From the NCBI GenBank assembly GCA_007827375.1, contig VISH01000001.1, forward strand, positions 806,001 through 870,000: a DNA stretch of 64,000 bases, in the 5' to 3' direction. This DNA is from Alteromonadaceae bacterium 2753L.S.0a.02 (lineage in GTDB: Bacteria; Pseudomonadota; Gammaproteobacteria; Pseudomonadales; Cellvibrionaceae). Below the pieces are notes generated by a model. That model searched no databases, was not told where the DNA came from, and saw only the letters and a program-made list of their open reading frames with translations. Each line of letters begins with the position of its first letter. Position 1 is the stretch's first letter. Positions 56,290 to 64,000 of the stretch are shown one piece after another. Position numbers and translations under genes: made by a program.

Positions 56290-56903
56290 TTGTAACCATA
56301 ACTCACGCCCACCGACGGCATTTGTGCCGCTTTTGCAGCCAAAATATCGTTTTTGGAATCACCGATCATCACACATTGCTGAACGGTTTTGCCCAGTGTG
56401 TCAGCAGCGTGTAGCAGTGGCGCTGGGTTGGGTTTTCGCTGCGGCAAAGAGTCACCCCCCAAAATCACATCAAAAATACCGTCTAGCCCCAAACCTTTTA
56501 AAATAGGGGCAACAAAGCGCTCTGTCTTATTGGTGATAATCACCATGGGGAATTTTTCCTTGAGCTGCTTTAAGGTGTTTTCCACTTCGGGGTACAAACG
56601 AGTATTCACGCAAATATCCCGTTCATAAAAACCAAAGTATGTCGCCATGCTGCTTTCCAACAACGACGCCTCCAAAGCCGGATCGATTTCAACCGAACCA
56701 CTTAAGGCACGCGCCACCAACTGTTCGGGGCCGTTACCAACCCATTGGCGAATCTCATGTTCCGCGAAGGGCTCACGCCCAAGACTTGTTAAGGTATTGT
56801 TAATAGCCAACGCCAAATCGGGAACACTGTCTACCAAGGTACCGTCAAAATCAAAAAAAAGGGCTTCGGCTTGAGAAAACGCGGGGTGAGGAAATACAGA
56901 CAT
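56202..56903 (-). CDS. gph: Phosphoglycolate phosphatase
   Basis: 233-residue HAD phosphatase. Motif I is FFDFDGTLVDSVPDL (nucleophile Asp), motif II VIITNK, motif III RKPNP and IGDSKNDILAAKAA. The length and the cap domain (RQWVGNGPEQLV) match Gph, which removes 2-phosphoglycolate formed by DNA repair or oxygenation. It ends inside the 3' end of the convergent FAD oxidoreductase gene. Confidence 0.88.
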   Translation of the reverse strand: MSVFPHPAFSQAEALFFDFDGTLVDSVPDLALAINNTLTSLGREPFAEHEIRQWVGNGPEQLVARALSGSVEIDPALEASLLESSMATYFGFYERDICVNTRLYPEVENTLKQLKEKFPMVIITNKTERFVAPILKGLGLDGIFDVILGGDSLPQRKPNPAPLLHAADTLGKTVQQCVMIGDSKNDILAAKAAQMPSVGVSYGYNYGEPIAVYEPDAVVDDFSTLVPLLGEIA

Positions 56904-57270
56904 CTACAACAATTCCGAATAAAAAAACACATTATTGCTGTGATTCAATGTGAGTACAAGGCGAGATTGAACTGCAAGCATTTAGATTTTCAATGGCTGC
57001 TGCGAGCGCGTTGAATTGCATTAAATTTGAACGAGTTAAAGCCTAACGGGTAATGCTGACAATTTGTTGACTCAGAAAAAATTCACTTGCTCTTGCCACT
57101 CGTACCGCTTAATTTTAAATCGACACGAAATTTAACATTGCAATCGCCTAATAGCGATGCGATTAACTCTGTGGAAACTTGTACGTTATTATAAACACCT
57201 AAAATACATCGACTTGAGAGTTTTATTGTTAATTGTTTCCTTCTCGATTTATAGGATATTCCAGAGGAAA
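56904..57270. other. Intergenic region
   Basis: About 370 bases between the gph start and the LPMO terminator. It holds the gph promoter on the minus strand; nothing else recognised. Confidence 0.35.
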
Positions 57271-57296
57271 CGAAACGGGCGCAAGCACCCGTTTCG
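57271..57296 (-). terminator. Terminator hairpin after the LPMO gene
   Basis: CGAAACGGG pairs with CCCGTTTCG around an eight-base loop, just past the LPMO stop on the minus strand, with a short GTTTCGTTTCC tail. Confidence 0.6.
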
Positions 57297-57304
57297 CAAG
57301 TCAT

Positions 57305-58537
57305 TTAATTTATACAGGTATTTGCACCAATACAGGTTTGGCCATTCTCGTTACCCCAACCGCTGGACTGGTTTTGGCAAATAGGAACCTGCCAGCCATA
57401 CCAATTACAGGTGCCGCCGCCCGAAGAAGAGCTGGACGATGAACTCGAACTGCTGCTGGATGACGATGAGCTGGAATTGCTGGAGGAAGAACTCGAACTG
57501 TTCGACGAAGAACTGGAGCTACTTGATGACGATCCACCGCATACTACACCACCACTGCCGCCATTCTGATTGCTACAAGTTTGCTCTCCTATGCAACTTC
57601 GGCCATTTTCCCACCCCCAACCACTGGAATTAGTACAAATAGGGTAAGTACCCTGGCCATACCAGTTACACACACAACTGCTTCCACCAGACGTACTTGA
57701 ACTGCTGGAAGAACTGCTCGAAGTACTGGAACTGCTGGATGAACTACTGCTTGAAGACGTCGAACCACCAGAGGAAGAAGAACTGCTTGAAGATGAACTG
57801 TTCGAACTGGAAGAGCTGGACGAACTACTGCTCGTGCTACTGCCAGTGCCGCCGCCAAATACCACGTCTACGCAACTGAAAAAGCGCTCCATGGTCGCCT
57901 GGTCTCGCCCCCATTCCGCGTAAATAACATGCCTTCCCGAACGCGCCGGCACATTACAAGTTGCCGAGATAGTACTACCACCGGCAGACATATTAGCGTT
58001 TGAGCTGAAATCTCCGGGAATAATACTTTCGTCGCAAAATGGTTGGTCTTCAAAATCGCTCCAGCTTAATTCACGGCTGGGATCAAACTGAAAACCCGGC
58101 TTGGTAATGTAATGCACCAACTCTTCCGTATCGCTAAAGTGCGGCCCATAGCTGATATTCCAAGTAAAGGTATGCGCTCCGGCGGTCATCGCGGTGGTTG
58201 GCCAATTGGCGGGCGTATCCCAGGGAGACATACCACCATTCCAGGTTTCGCCATCAAAACCGCACACATGGGTGGTATTGCCGACTTCTTTGCGACCTCC
58301 GTGGTGCGCAACAACACTCATAAAACTGTACCAATGGGAGTTTTGTCCGCCTAGGTTAAGGTAATTGGCGAATGGCTCTGCGCATTTATTACTGGAGGGA
58401 TTATCTGGTTTAACGTCTACGCCACAGTGCTGCTGACGCGAAGGGGGTGACTCAATATAGCCGTGAGCAATTGCCTGACCTGAAATCAGAAATAGCGCAA
58501 TTGCAGGCACCAGCAATTTAAAATTTTTTATTAACAT
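57305..58537 (-). CDS. AA10 lytic polysaccharide monooxygenase with two CBM10 domains
   Basis: 410 residues; secreted copper enzyme that oxidatively cleaves cellulose or chitin. I start at ATG 58537, so the signal peptide MLIKNFKLL...AIA is cleaved to expose H25, the first residue of the copper brace; H133 in SYGPH is the second. AA10 domain 25-228. Two polyserine linkers (about 233-286 and 335-372) separate two CBM10 modules (287-334: CNWYGQGTYPIC; 375-410: CNWYGWQVPICQ), each with two disulfide pairs. The CBM10 modules point to cellulose. Polyserine linkers are typical of Cellvibrio/Saccharophagus/Teredinibacter enzymes. The 5' frame to 58636 is not used. Confidence 0.92.
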   Translation of the reverse strand: MLIKNFKLLVPAIALFLISGQAIAHGYIESPPSRQQHCGVDVKPDNPSSNKCAEPFANYLNLGGQNSHWYSFMSVVAHHGGRKEVGNTTHVCGFDGETWNGGMSPWDTPANWPTTAMTAGAHTFTWNISYGPHFSDTEELVHYITKPGFQFDPSRELSWSDFEDQPFCDESIIPGDFSSNANMSAGGSTISATCNVPARSGRHVIYAEWGRDQATMERFFSCVDVVFGGGTGSSTSSSSSSSSSSNSSSSSSSSSSGGSTSSSSSSSSSSSTSSSSSSSSSTSGGSSCVCNWYGQGTYPICTNSSGWGWENGRSCIGEQTCSNQNGGSGGVVCGGSSSSSSSSSSNSSSSSSSNSSSSSSSSSSSSSSSSSSGGGTCNWYGWQVPICQNQSSGWGNENGQTCIGANTCIN

Positions 58538-59156
58538 GGTGTGTACCTTAATTAAGTTAAATTCAAACTTCGCTGTGAGATTGCTTGAGATATCAGTGCG
58601 TATTCCGGTTGTTTTTATTTGTTCCATTTTTACCAAAAGCCGGTGACGCGTGACTTAGCAGCTTTTGTAAAACAAATTCCGAAGGTCTGATTTACCTGAA
58701 CAGCGGATACTGCTGGGGCTGTTATTGAAGCGCCCCGAAAGCGTTGTCATCATTGAAAAACATGCGTTATTTTTATTTGCGATAACCACATATCAATTAA
58801 GGCTATTAGGAGTTGCATATAAGACGAAACTATACAGAACCTGTATAAAAAGTATCCAAATAAAAACGGATTTACGAGGGAATTAGGCGCCAAGTTGTTA
58901 TTATTTTCTAATAACGCCTGGGTAAATATATTTCGTATAGCGTGTTTTAAAATTATTTATTTGCTTGATAGCGGTAGCGTATTTTTGATTGAGATAAACG
59001 CTTTACAAAACACTGACGAACAGCTCAATTTACTATAACTTAGAGCGTTTTGGGTTTATTATCTATTCCTTCTAAACAGCAAGTTTCTAAACAGCAAGCT
59101 TCGAAACAGCTCGTTGTTCATCGCAAAGCCAGCAGTTTCGGTGTTCGAATACAGAG
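58538..59156. other. LPMO upstream region with a threefold 15-bp repeat
   Basis: About 620 bases without a gene. It should contain the LPMO promoter. At 59071-59115 three tandem 15-bp units occur: TCTAAACAGCAAGTT, TCTAAACAGCAAGCT and TCGAAACAGCTCGTT. Confidence 0.5.
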
Positions 59157-59673
59157 TTAAGTGCTGGATTGCCGTAAAAAGTTCTTCATCTCTGGAACAG
59201 AGCTAAATCTAATCACCGTTTTCGCCGCGGTGCGCGCTGTTATTTTTTCAAAAAGCATCGGCGTCCAGAATTTTCGGGATAAACGCAGGAACTTCAAACT
59301 ATTGAGCGTGCCTTTTACGATTGAACTGCCCTCAGGCCAATCTTCCGGTTTAACAATGATTCCTTTTGCTAGACGTTTTGTAACAAACCAATAGTGGGTT
59401 GCATAGGGCATGTCGATGTAAATCAGCGTATCTGCTCGATCGATACGTAACCAAAATGAATCCAGAAAACCCAAGCCATCAATAATCCAGCGATCCTCTG
59501 CCAGTATCGCCGCATGAGCTTCTGAAAATGCCTTTTGTGAAACTCGCTCACCATTCGATGAATATTCAATAAGATCCAGAGGATAGTGTTTAATACCAGT
59601 GATAGCCTCCAACCTACGCGCAAACGTGGACTTGCCACCACCGGGTTTTCCAAAAAATGGCGATTCGGTTCAT
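59157..59673 (-). pseudogene. Frameshifted P-loop kinase-like protein
   Basis: The minus strand would encode MNRIAIFGKPGGGKSTFARR from ATG 59673, but one extra T in the run of six (59652-59657) shifts the frame just before the P-loop. Removing it joins the start to the 150-residue frame that follows (YPLDLIEYSSNG, WIIDGLGFLDSF, LIYIDMPYATHYWFVTKRLA), an adenylate-kinase-like or FlaR-type topology-modulation ATPase. No ribosome site precedes the ATG. Sequencing error in a homopolymer or a true pseudogene are both possible. Confidence 0.65.
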
Positions 59674-59778
59674 GGGGGGAGTGAAACTGTGCGTGTTTTT
59701 TAACAGCGGAATATTGCTGCAGACGCAAAAGCATAAATTCCAGTGAGTAATTGTCGCGACCAGCTTAACATTAGCGCA

Positions 59779-60465
59779 TCAGTGTTTACAGGTGCACTCG
59801 CAGGTGTATTCCAACACGGTTCTACACCCTATCAGAGTCCAGTGTGGAACGGTAAATTGCTCTTCACCAATGATGTGCACATCAGGTTCGCACGATCCAC
59901 CACTTGAGCAGGTACCGGTACATTCCGCTGATAAGGTTGCACAAAATCCGCGTGCTTCTGCAACGCGATCATTGTGAGAATAGCGGCAACCCCAGGAAGT
60001 ATCATCTGCAATTCTCGTGAGTCGGTCCACCCCAGAACCGAGACAAACAGGGCCTGGTGGCGTCCCGAGATCCAAATCGGTGGTCAACTCCTTGGTCGCC
60101 GCAATCCAGGCAAGAATTGCAATTATCCACAATATAATTGCCCAGCCAGGTCCAGGTCGCGCCAGTTCAGCGGCCCACCAAGGCGTAGCAGCAGCGGCAG
60201 TAAGCACCACCTCAGCTTCCACCGTTGCAACCACTTCCGTGCTTACAATACCTAATCGGGTGAGCCACGCGACAAGACGCCCCCAAAGCGCAGAATCACC
60301 GAGTGCCACTCGAAGCGCAGCCAGGATCTCAGCGATGGTTAAACCGGATGTTGATGCCGGGTAGCCGCCCCAACCCGCGGTGCCGAGTAACAACACAACC
60401 AAGCGGTAAATGTGGGGATAATTGATTGCCAGATCTCGAAGAAATCGTCGAAATTGCTCGTCCAT
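59779..60465 (-). CDS. Hypothetical membrane protein with Cys-rich C-terminus
   Basis: 228 residues, preceded by AGGAG at good spacing. One short hydrophobic segment near residues 20-32, a stronger one at about 105-125 (WAIILWIIAILAWIAA), and an Ala-rich stretch between. The C-terminal 90 residues hold about eleven cysteines (WGCRY, GFCATLSAEC, CSSGGSCEP, YTCECTCKH), suggesting several disulfides outside the membrane or metal binding. Not recognised. Confidence 0.55.
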   Translation of the reverse strand: MDEQFRRFLRDLAINYPHIYRLVVLLLGTAGWGGYPASTSGLTIAEILAALRVALGDSALWGRLVAWLTRLGIVSTEVVATVEAEVVLTAAAATPWWAAELARPGPGWAIILWIIAILAWIAATKELTTDLDLGTPPGPVCLGSGVDRLTRIADDTSWGCRYSHNDRVAEARGFCATLSAECTGTCSSGGSCEPDVHIIGEEQFTVPHWTLIGCRTVLEYTCECTCKH

Positions 60466-61050
60466 GTTGTGCTCCTTGCGTTGGCGTTTAATGCTGCTCT
60501 TTCGGTAGGCACCTAGGTTCGTTAAAGCGCTTCAATCAATTGGTTTTAATATAGTGAAACAGCAGAGTAAAACTAGGCCATTTTCTTATATCCAGTGTTT
60601 TTGTATGAACGCGTCGGGTTAACAGGCGCTACAAGTATGAATCATCATGAATCTAGGCTTCATGTAAGCCCCAAAAATCTTTCGCTTAAATCCGCCAGGT
60701 CTTTAAAGCGACGACAGAATCCCTCAGAATTTTCCATTGTCGCACCGGGTGAAGAATGCCGTGCAGGAGAGATGTTTTTGCTTGGGCCTGTTCAAACATT
60801 ATTAAATATATAGTGTTCGACCTGGGCTTAAATGTCGCTTTAGCCGCCTTGAGATTTTTCGATAAAAGTTTTTTTCGTTACGGTAAAACAACAAATGATT
60901 AAATGTGGCCAGTAATAAATTTATTTTTAATTACCCACAGAATGAATTGTATGAAGCTCTTTCCGCAGCGATCAATTGACAAGACTGGATGAGATAGCAG
61001 CATAATACGAAGCTATCTCATCGGCTACTACTCGCCAAATTTACAGAACA
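60466..61050. other. Intergenic region
   Basis: About 585 bases. A 72-residue plus-strand frame at 60595 lacks a ribosome site and recognisable features, so I do not call it a gene. No hairpin stood out after the DUF3604 gene. Confidence 0.35.
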
Positions 61051-62841
61051 TCAAGGCGTATACCAAATAGGTGAACTGTAGGCACGATCCTGAATAGTCG
61101 CAGGTCGGCCACTGGTTTCCGGCGCTTGCTGCAGGGCAATGGTATCGTACAGTGTGTGGCGCGGCGTGGGGATTTGTAGAACACGAGCGTAGTAAAAGGC
61201 GCGAGTGAGGGGGCTAAATTCCGGGTCATGCCAAACGGTGACGAGTTCGGGGTCACCAATGCTATTACTGTAATGACCTGTTTGCAGATTTACCGTATTT
61301 CCCACCGGAGGTACATTTCCATCTTCATCGACAACACGCTCATCGGATGCAATCACATTAAATACTTTTTGCTGTGGGATGCCTTGCTCATTCAGCCAGC
61401 CTTTTACAACTTGAATGCGATCGAGATTAGCGCCTTTAGGATCTTTCACAGCGCGAATTAAAAAACCGGGCGCTCGACCTGCAGGTGCGGCCATTAAATC
61501 GCCCCCCATAGGTACGCCTTTGCGATATCCCACTTCCGCAATATCCTTAACATCGCCGTCGCTGCTTTCAAAATCAAAGCCACCGAAAAATCGCAGAGCA
61601 ATGCGCGGCCCGGTAGAAGCGTATACTTCTTTTCGCTTCATAGCATTGAACAGGGCTTCACGGGTATTTTCTTCGGCCCAAACTGCCGCTAAACCGCCAG
61701 CACCCATTTCCCAGCCAGGAACGCCGGGTAAGACATCCTCACTTTTATTTTCTGGCGTTGAGTCCTGCGCGGTTTTACCGTGGAAATTATTTTCTTCCGC
61801 CGAAGAGGTTCCTGTGTGCGAATCGGTGGAGCCAATCATGCCAAATTTAAAAGGGTTAATACCCACTTGATTTTCAATGGCCAGGCCTCGCATTAACGCA
61901 GTGCGCGCGTAGCTGCCAGGCCGTGGCGGCGGTGGTTCGTCACCAGGGTTAACGCTCAGCAGGTGCTCGTAGGTTTCGAAATCGGCAAATTCATCGTTGG
62001 GGGATAATTGCGGATGGGTTTCTGAATCGCCCTTTATTTGGGTCGCTTCCATTACTGGTTCCCAGCGCATCCGTGTTTGCGCATAGGCTTGAGTAATGGG
62101 ATTACCCGCGCTATCGACGCGATCAAACATTTTTCCCTGGCTGATATTGGAATTGTGTGGAATTGCTAAAAAATCGGTATTGAGCGATGTACTGGTAGTA
62201 TCCAACCAAGCCCAGAGATCTTCGGGTTTATTAGAATCCAGACTGTTAAAAGGCATAAATCGTCGCCCCTTCTCCATGCCATCTTTCATAATTACCACGC
62301 GATGTAAATTGCTATCGTCTGGCGTGGATGTCCATTCCCAACCCACAAATGCCGTAAATACGCCAGGATTATTGTGTCGCTCAGCCGCCTCGAGAATACG
62401 CTGCCACAAGGTGCGATTAATAATGTCGACCGGAGCGTTTGCTTGCATCTCTACCAGAGAGTCGTATAGCGCCTGCTCACCTTCGTTTTGCAACACTTGC
62501 AACAAAGCCTCCCGAGCAGCAGCGCTGCCAGCAAGAGCATTGCTGCCGATAAGTAAATCGGCAAGGTTTAGAAATTCACCATGATCGGAGACCACAAGAA
62601 AATCCAAAGGTGTTTCGATTTGAATTCGGGCGCGATGGTAGGGATGAATCACTGGTAGCCCTTTTGCATAAGCGTAGGCGGTGTCCGGGTCGGCGCTGCG
62701 ATTTTGCATTAGATAGGCATCTGGGGAGTAGGACGTATGTAAATGCGTATCTCCCCAATAAAGTTGCGTTTGTGCTTCACTGAAACTCGAAAAACTGACT
62801 GCAAATAATAGCGCAGACAATTTAAATTTATGCAGTATCAT
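61051..62841 (-). CDS. DUF3604 exported protein (PHP-like)
   Basis: 596 residues from ATG 62841, which follows AAGGAG; signal peptide ends SEAQ. LYWGDTHLHTSYSPDA and VVSDHGEF are metal-binding motifs of PHP-type phosphoesterases, with HNSN and IGSTDSHTG further on. The family is exported and of unknown substrate. It is upstream on the same strand as nothing else; a HupE/UreJ-like gene lies 88 bases upstream. Confidence 0.83.
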   Translation of the reverse strand: MILHKFKLSALLFAVSFSSFSEAQTQLYWGDTHLHTSYSPDAYLMQNRSADPDTAYAYAKGLPVIHPYHRARIQIETPLDFLVVSDHGEFLNLADLLIGSNALAGSAAAREALLQVLQNEGEQALYDSLVEMQANAPVDIINRTLWQRILEAAERHNNPGVFTAFVGWEWTSTPDDSNLHRVVIMKDGMEKGRRFMPFNSLDSNKPEDLWAWLDTTSTSLNTDFLAIPHNSNISQGKMFDRVDSAGNPITQAYAQTRMRWEPVMEATQIKGDSETHPQLSPNDEFADFETYEHLLSVNPGDEPPPPRPGSYARTALMRGLAIENQVGINPFKFGMIGSTDSHTGTSSAEENNFHGKTAQDSTPENKSEDVLPGVPGWEMGAGGLAAVWAEENTREALFNAMKRKEVYASTGPRIALRFFGGFDFESSDGDVKDIAEVGYRKGVPMGGDLMAAPAGRAPGFLIRAVKDPKGANLDRIQVVKGWLNEQGIPQQKVFNVIASDERVVDEDGNVPPVGNTVNLQTGHYSNSIGDPELVTVWHDPEFSPLTRAFYYARVLQIPTPRHTLYDTIALQQAPETSGRPATIQDRAYSSPIWYTP

Positions 62842-62929
62842 AAATCTTCTCCTTGTTAAACGTGTTTGGTTTTTTATCGACTTGCACAAACACTAACGCT
62901 GGAGGCATGACTTAGGTTGACAAAAATAT

Positions 62930-63949
62930 TTAAAAAGACAGAATTCTCACAACAAACCAATAGCTGGCGAGAGCACCAATAATATATGTAATAATCTTCT
63001 GTGCCAGTACTGAATTTTTGGGGGTATGCAGCGCGGCAAACCACGATCTGCTGTAAATCAAGGCGTAATAAAAACCTGCCAGGCATAAAATAAAAATAAT
63101 TTGTCCAATTTCCACACCCACATTAAAAAACAGCAATGAACTTAGCCTCTGTGTTTGTGGCAAGCCAAGCTCACGCAACGCCTCTGCGAAACCGAAGCCA
63201 TGCAACAAACCAAAGCAGGATGAAACAACAATGGGATAGCGATATGTCCACGAAAACCGTTTGTTGTTTGCAATTTCATGCGCTAAAAAAAGTATACTAA
63301 GCGCAATGCTTGCCTCAACCGGAGGTATCGGAAGGCGAACCCAATTTAACGAAGCAAGCACCAGAGTTACGGAATGGGCTGCAGTAAAGCCCGTAACCGT
63401 AATAAGTATGCGTCGCCAGCGTTGCGCTATAAAAATTAAGCAGGCGACAAACAATAGATGATCTGTGCCCATCCAAATATGTGCGATCCCCAAGCGGGTG
63501 TAATCGACAATAACCCGCCAAGGTGTTTCACGCCGAGGCAGTTGCCATTGCGTATCGCCGGGCTTTAACAGTGCGGACTGCTGCTCACCACTGTTTAACT
63601 TTACGCGAATTAAAGTAGATATAGCCGGGTTACCTTGTGGAAAATAAACCGCAAGCGACCTACCCGTTAGAGCGTGTTCGCAGAGATAATAAGCTTTACC
63701 TCGATACGCCCCCTGAGCCTTGCGCAAGGCCACGTTGGTTTCGCTGCGACAATCTCGTGGTAATTTCAGACTGGGCAGATTGGTATCGGCCACAGAAAGC
63801 GGCACCTGCCACTCAACAGCATAAAAAGTACGGTCCGCGCTCGTTTGCTCGGTAATTTGAATGGATACCGGGCGAGCCTCATGACTACATATTGGCACGG
63901 CTAGAAAGGCGCACACCCCAAATACGAAATAACGGATAATAGTTTTCAT
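62930..63949 (-). CDS. HupE/UreJ-like membrane protein
   Basis: 339 residues: signal peptide, a periplasmic beta-rich domain (about 25-150), then about six to seven membrane segments with the HupE/UreJ_2 motifs HIWMGTDHLLFV, TAAHSVTLVLA, VEASIALSI, GLLHGFGFAEAL and FNVGVEIGQ. The conserved His and Asp suggest a metal transport role like HupE (nickel or cobalt). Directly upstream of DUF3604, a pairing that may mean metal supply to that enzyme (inference). Confidence 0.82.
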   Translation of the reverse strand: MKTIIRYFVFGVCAFLAVPICSHEARPVSIQITEQTSADRTFYAVEWQVPLSVADTNLPSLKLPRDCRSETNVALRKAQGAYRGKAYYLCEHALTGRSLAVYFPQGNPAISTLIRVKLNSGEQQSALLKPGDTQWQLPRRETPWRVIVDYTRLGIAHIWMGTDHLLFVACLIFIAQRWRRILITVTGFTAAHSVTLVLASLNWVRLPIPPVEASIALSILFLAHEIANNKRFSWTYRYPIVVSSCFGLLHGFGFAEALRELGLPQTQRLSSLLFFNVGVEIGQIIFILCLAGFYYALIYSRSWFAALHTPKNSVLAQKIITYIIGALASYWFVVRILSF

Positions 63950-64000
63950 AAGTTAGGTGCACCTGTAGCAACCCTCACAACACGCGGGTTTGACTGCTCT

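Noticed and set aside
60595..60813. 72-residue plus-strand frame
   Set aside because: No ribosome site, no domain and unremarkable composition.

Overview
The window looks like a chromosome segment from a marine, polysaccharide-degrading gammaproteobacterium of the Cellvibrionaceae type (Teredinibacter/Saccharophagus-like). This is an inference. It rests on a lytic polysaccharide monooxygenase with two CBM10 modules joined by long polyserine linkers, several secreted beta-helix and beta-propeller lipoproteins, de novo glycine-betaine synthesis, and a roughly 50% GC appearance outside one AT-rich island. No rRNA, tRNA, CRISPR array, integrase or complete insertion sequence was found.

Layout. 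1-8.4 kb holds an acyl-CoA ligase, a MarC-type membrane protein and two crotonases in one operon, followed by three tandem exported amidohydrolase paralogs. 8.7-11 kb is a cytochrome-c-containing fatty acid cis/trans isomerase (cti). 11.1-13 kb is a repeat zone: a 42-bp minisatellite and two 289-bp MITE-like copies with terminal inverted repeats, flanking a frameshifted lipoprotein gene. 13.4-18.4 kb is the AT-rich island: a D12-class DNA adenine methylase without a normal start codon, then a tightly overlapping operon of a HARE-HTH/Nudix/P-loop kinase fusion, a nucleoside-deoxyribosyltransferase-like protein, a class I methyltransferase and a multi-TM membrane protein. This is the best candidate for an undescribed system; I read it as nucleotide or DNA modification, possibly antiviral.

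18.6-20.7 kb pairs an alpha/beta hydrolase with a small membrane protein and an AraC regulator. 20.7-24.5 kb is a sensor kinase with a REC-PAS-PAS-GGDEF-EAL response regulator. 25-28.1 kb is a textbook ECF42 module: the sigma factor, DGPF/YCII and VOC proteins, and a visible TGTCGA-N17-CGAC promoter. 28.3-31 kb has a GST, a flavin amine oxidase and a GNAT acetyltransferase. 31-34.2 kb is an osmoprotection operon (GSMT, SDMT, BCCT transporter) that makes betaine from glycine and imports it.

34.9-39.3 kb carries small housekeeping and envelope genes (DUF2780, SHOCT, acyltransferase-3, DUF1801, an SGNH lipoprotein, an ABM monooxygenase with a divergent HxlR regulator). 39.3-54.4 kb is rich in surface proteins: a cadherin-like/beta-helix/lectin lipoprotein, a seven-repeat FG-GAP lipoprotein, a second beta-helix protein, a secreted DNA/RNA nuclease and a Big2-type lipoprotein. 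Between them lie a GGDEF-EAL protein with a degenerate cyclase site and a flavodoxin. 54.7-64 kb has an FAD oxidoreductase overlapping gph tail to tail, the LPMO, a frameshifted P-loop kinase, a Cys-rich membrane protein, and a DUF3604/HupE-like pair.
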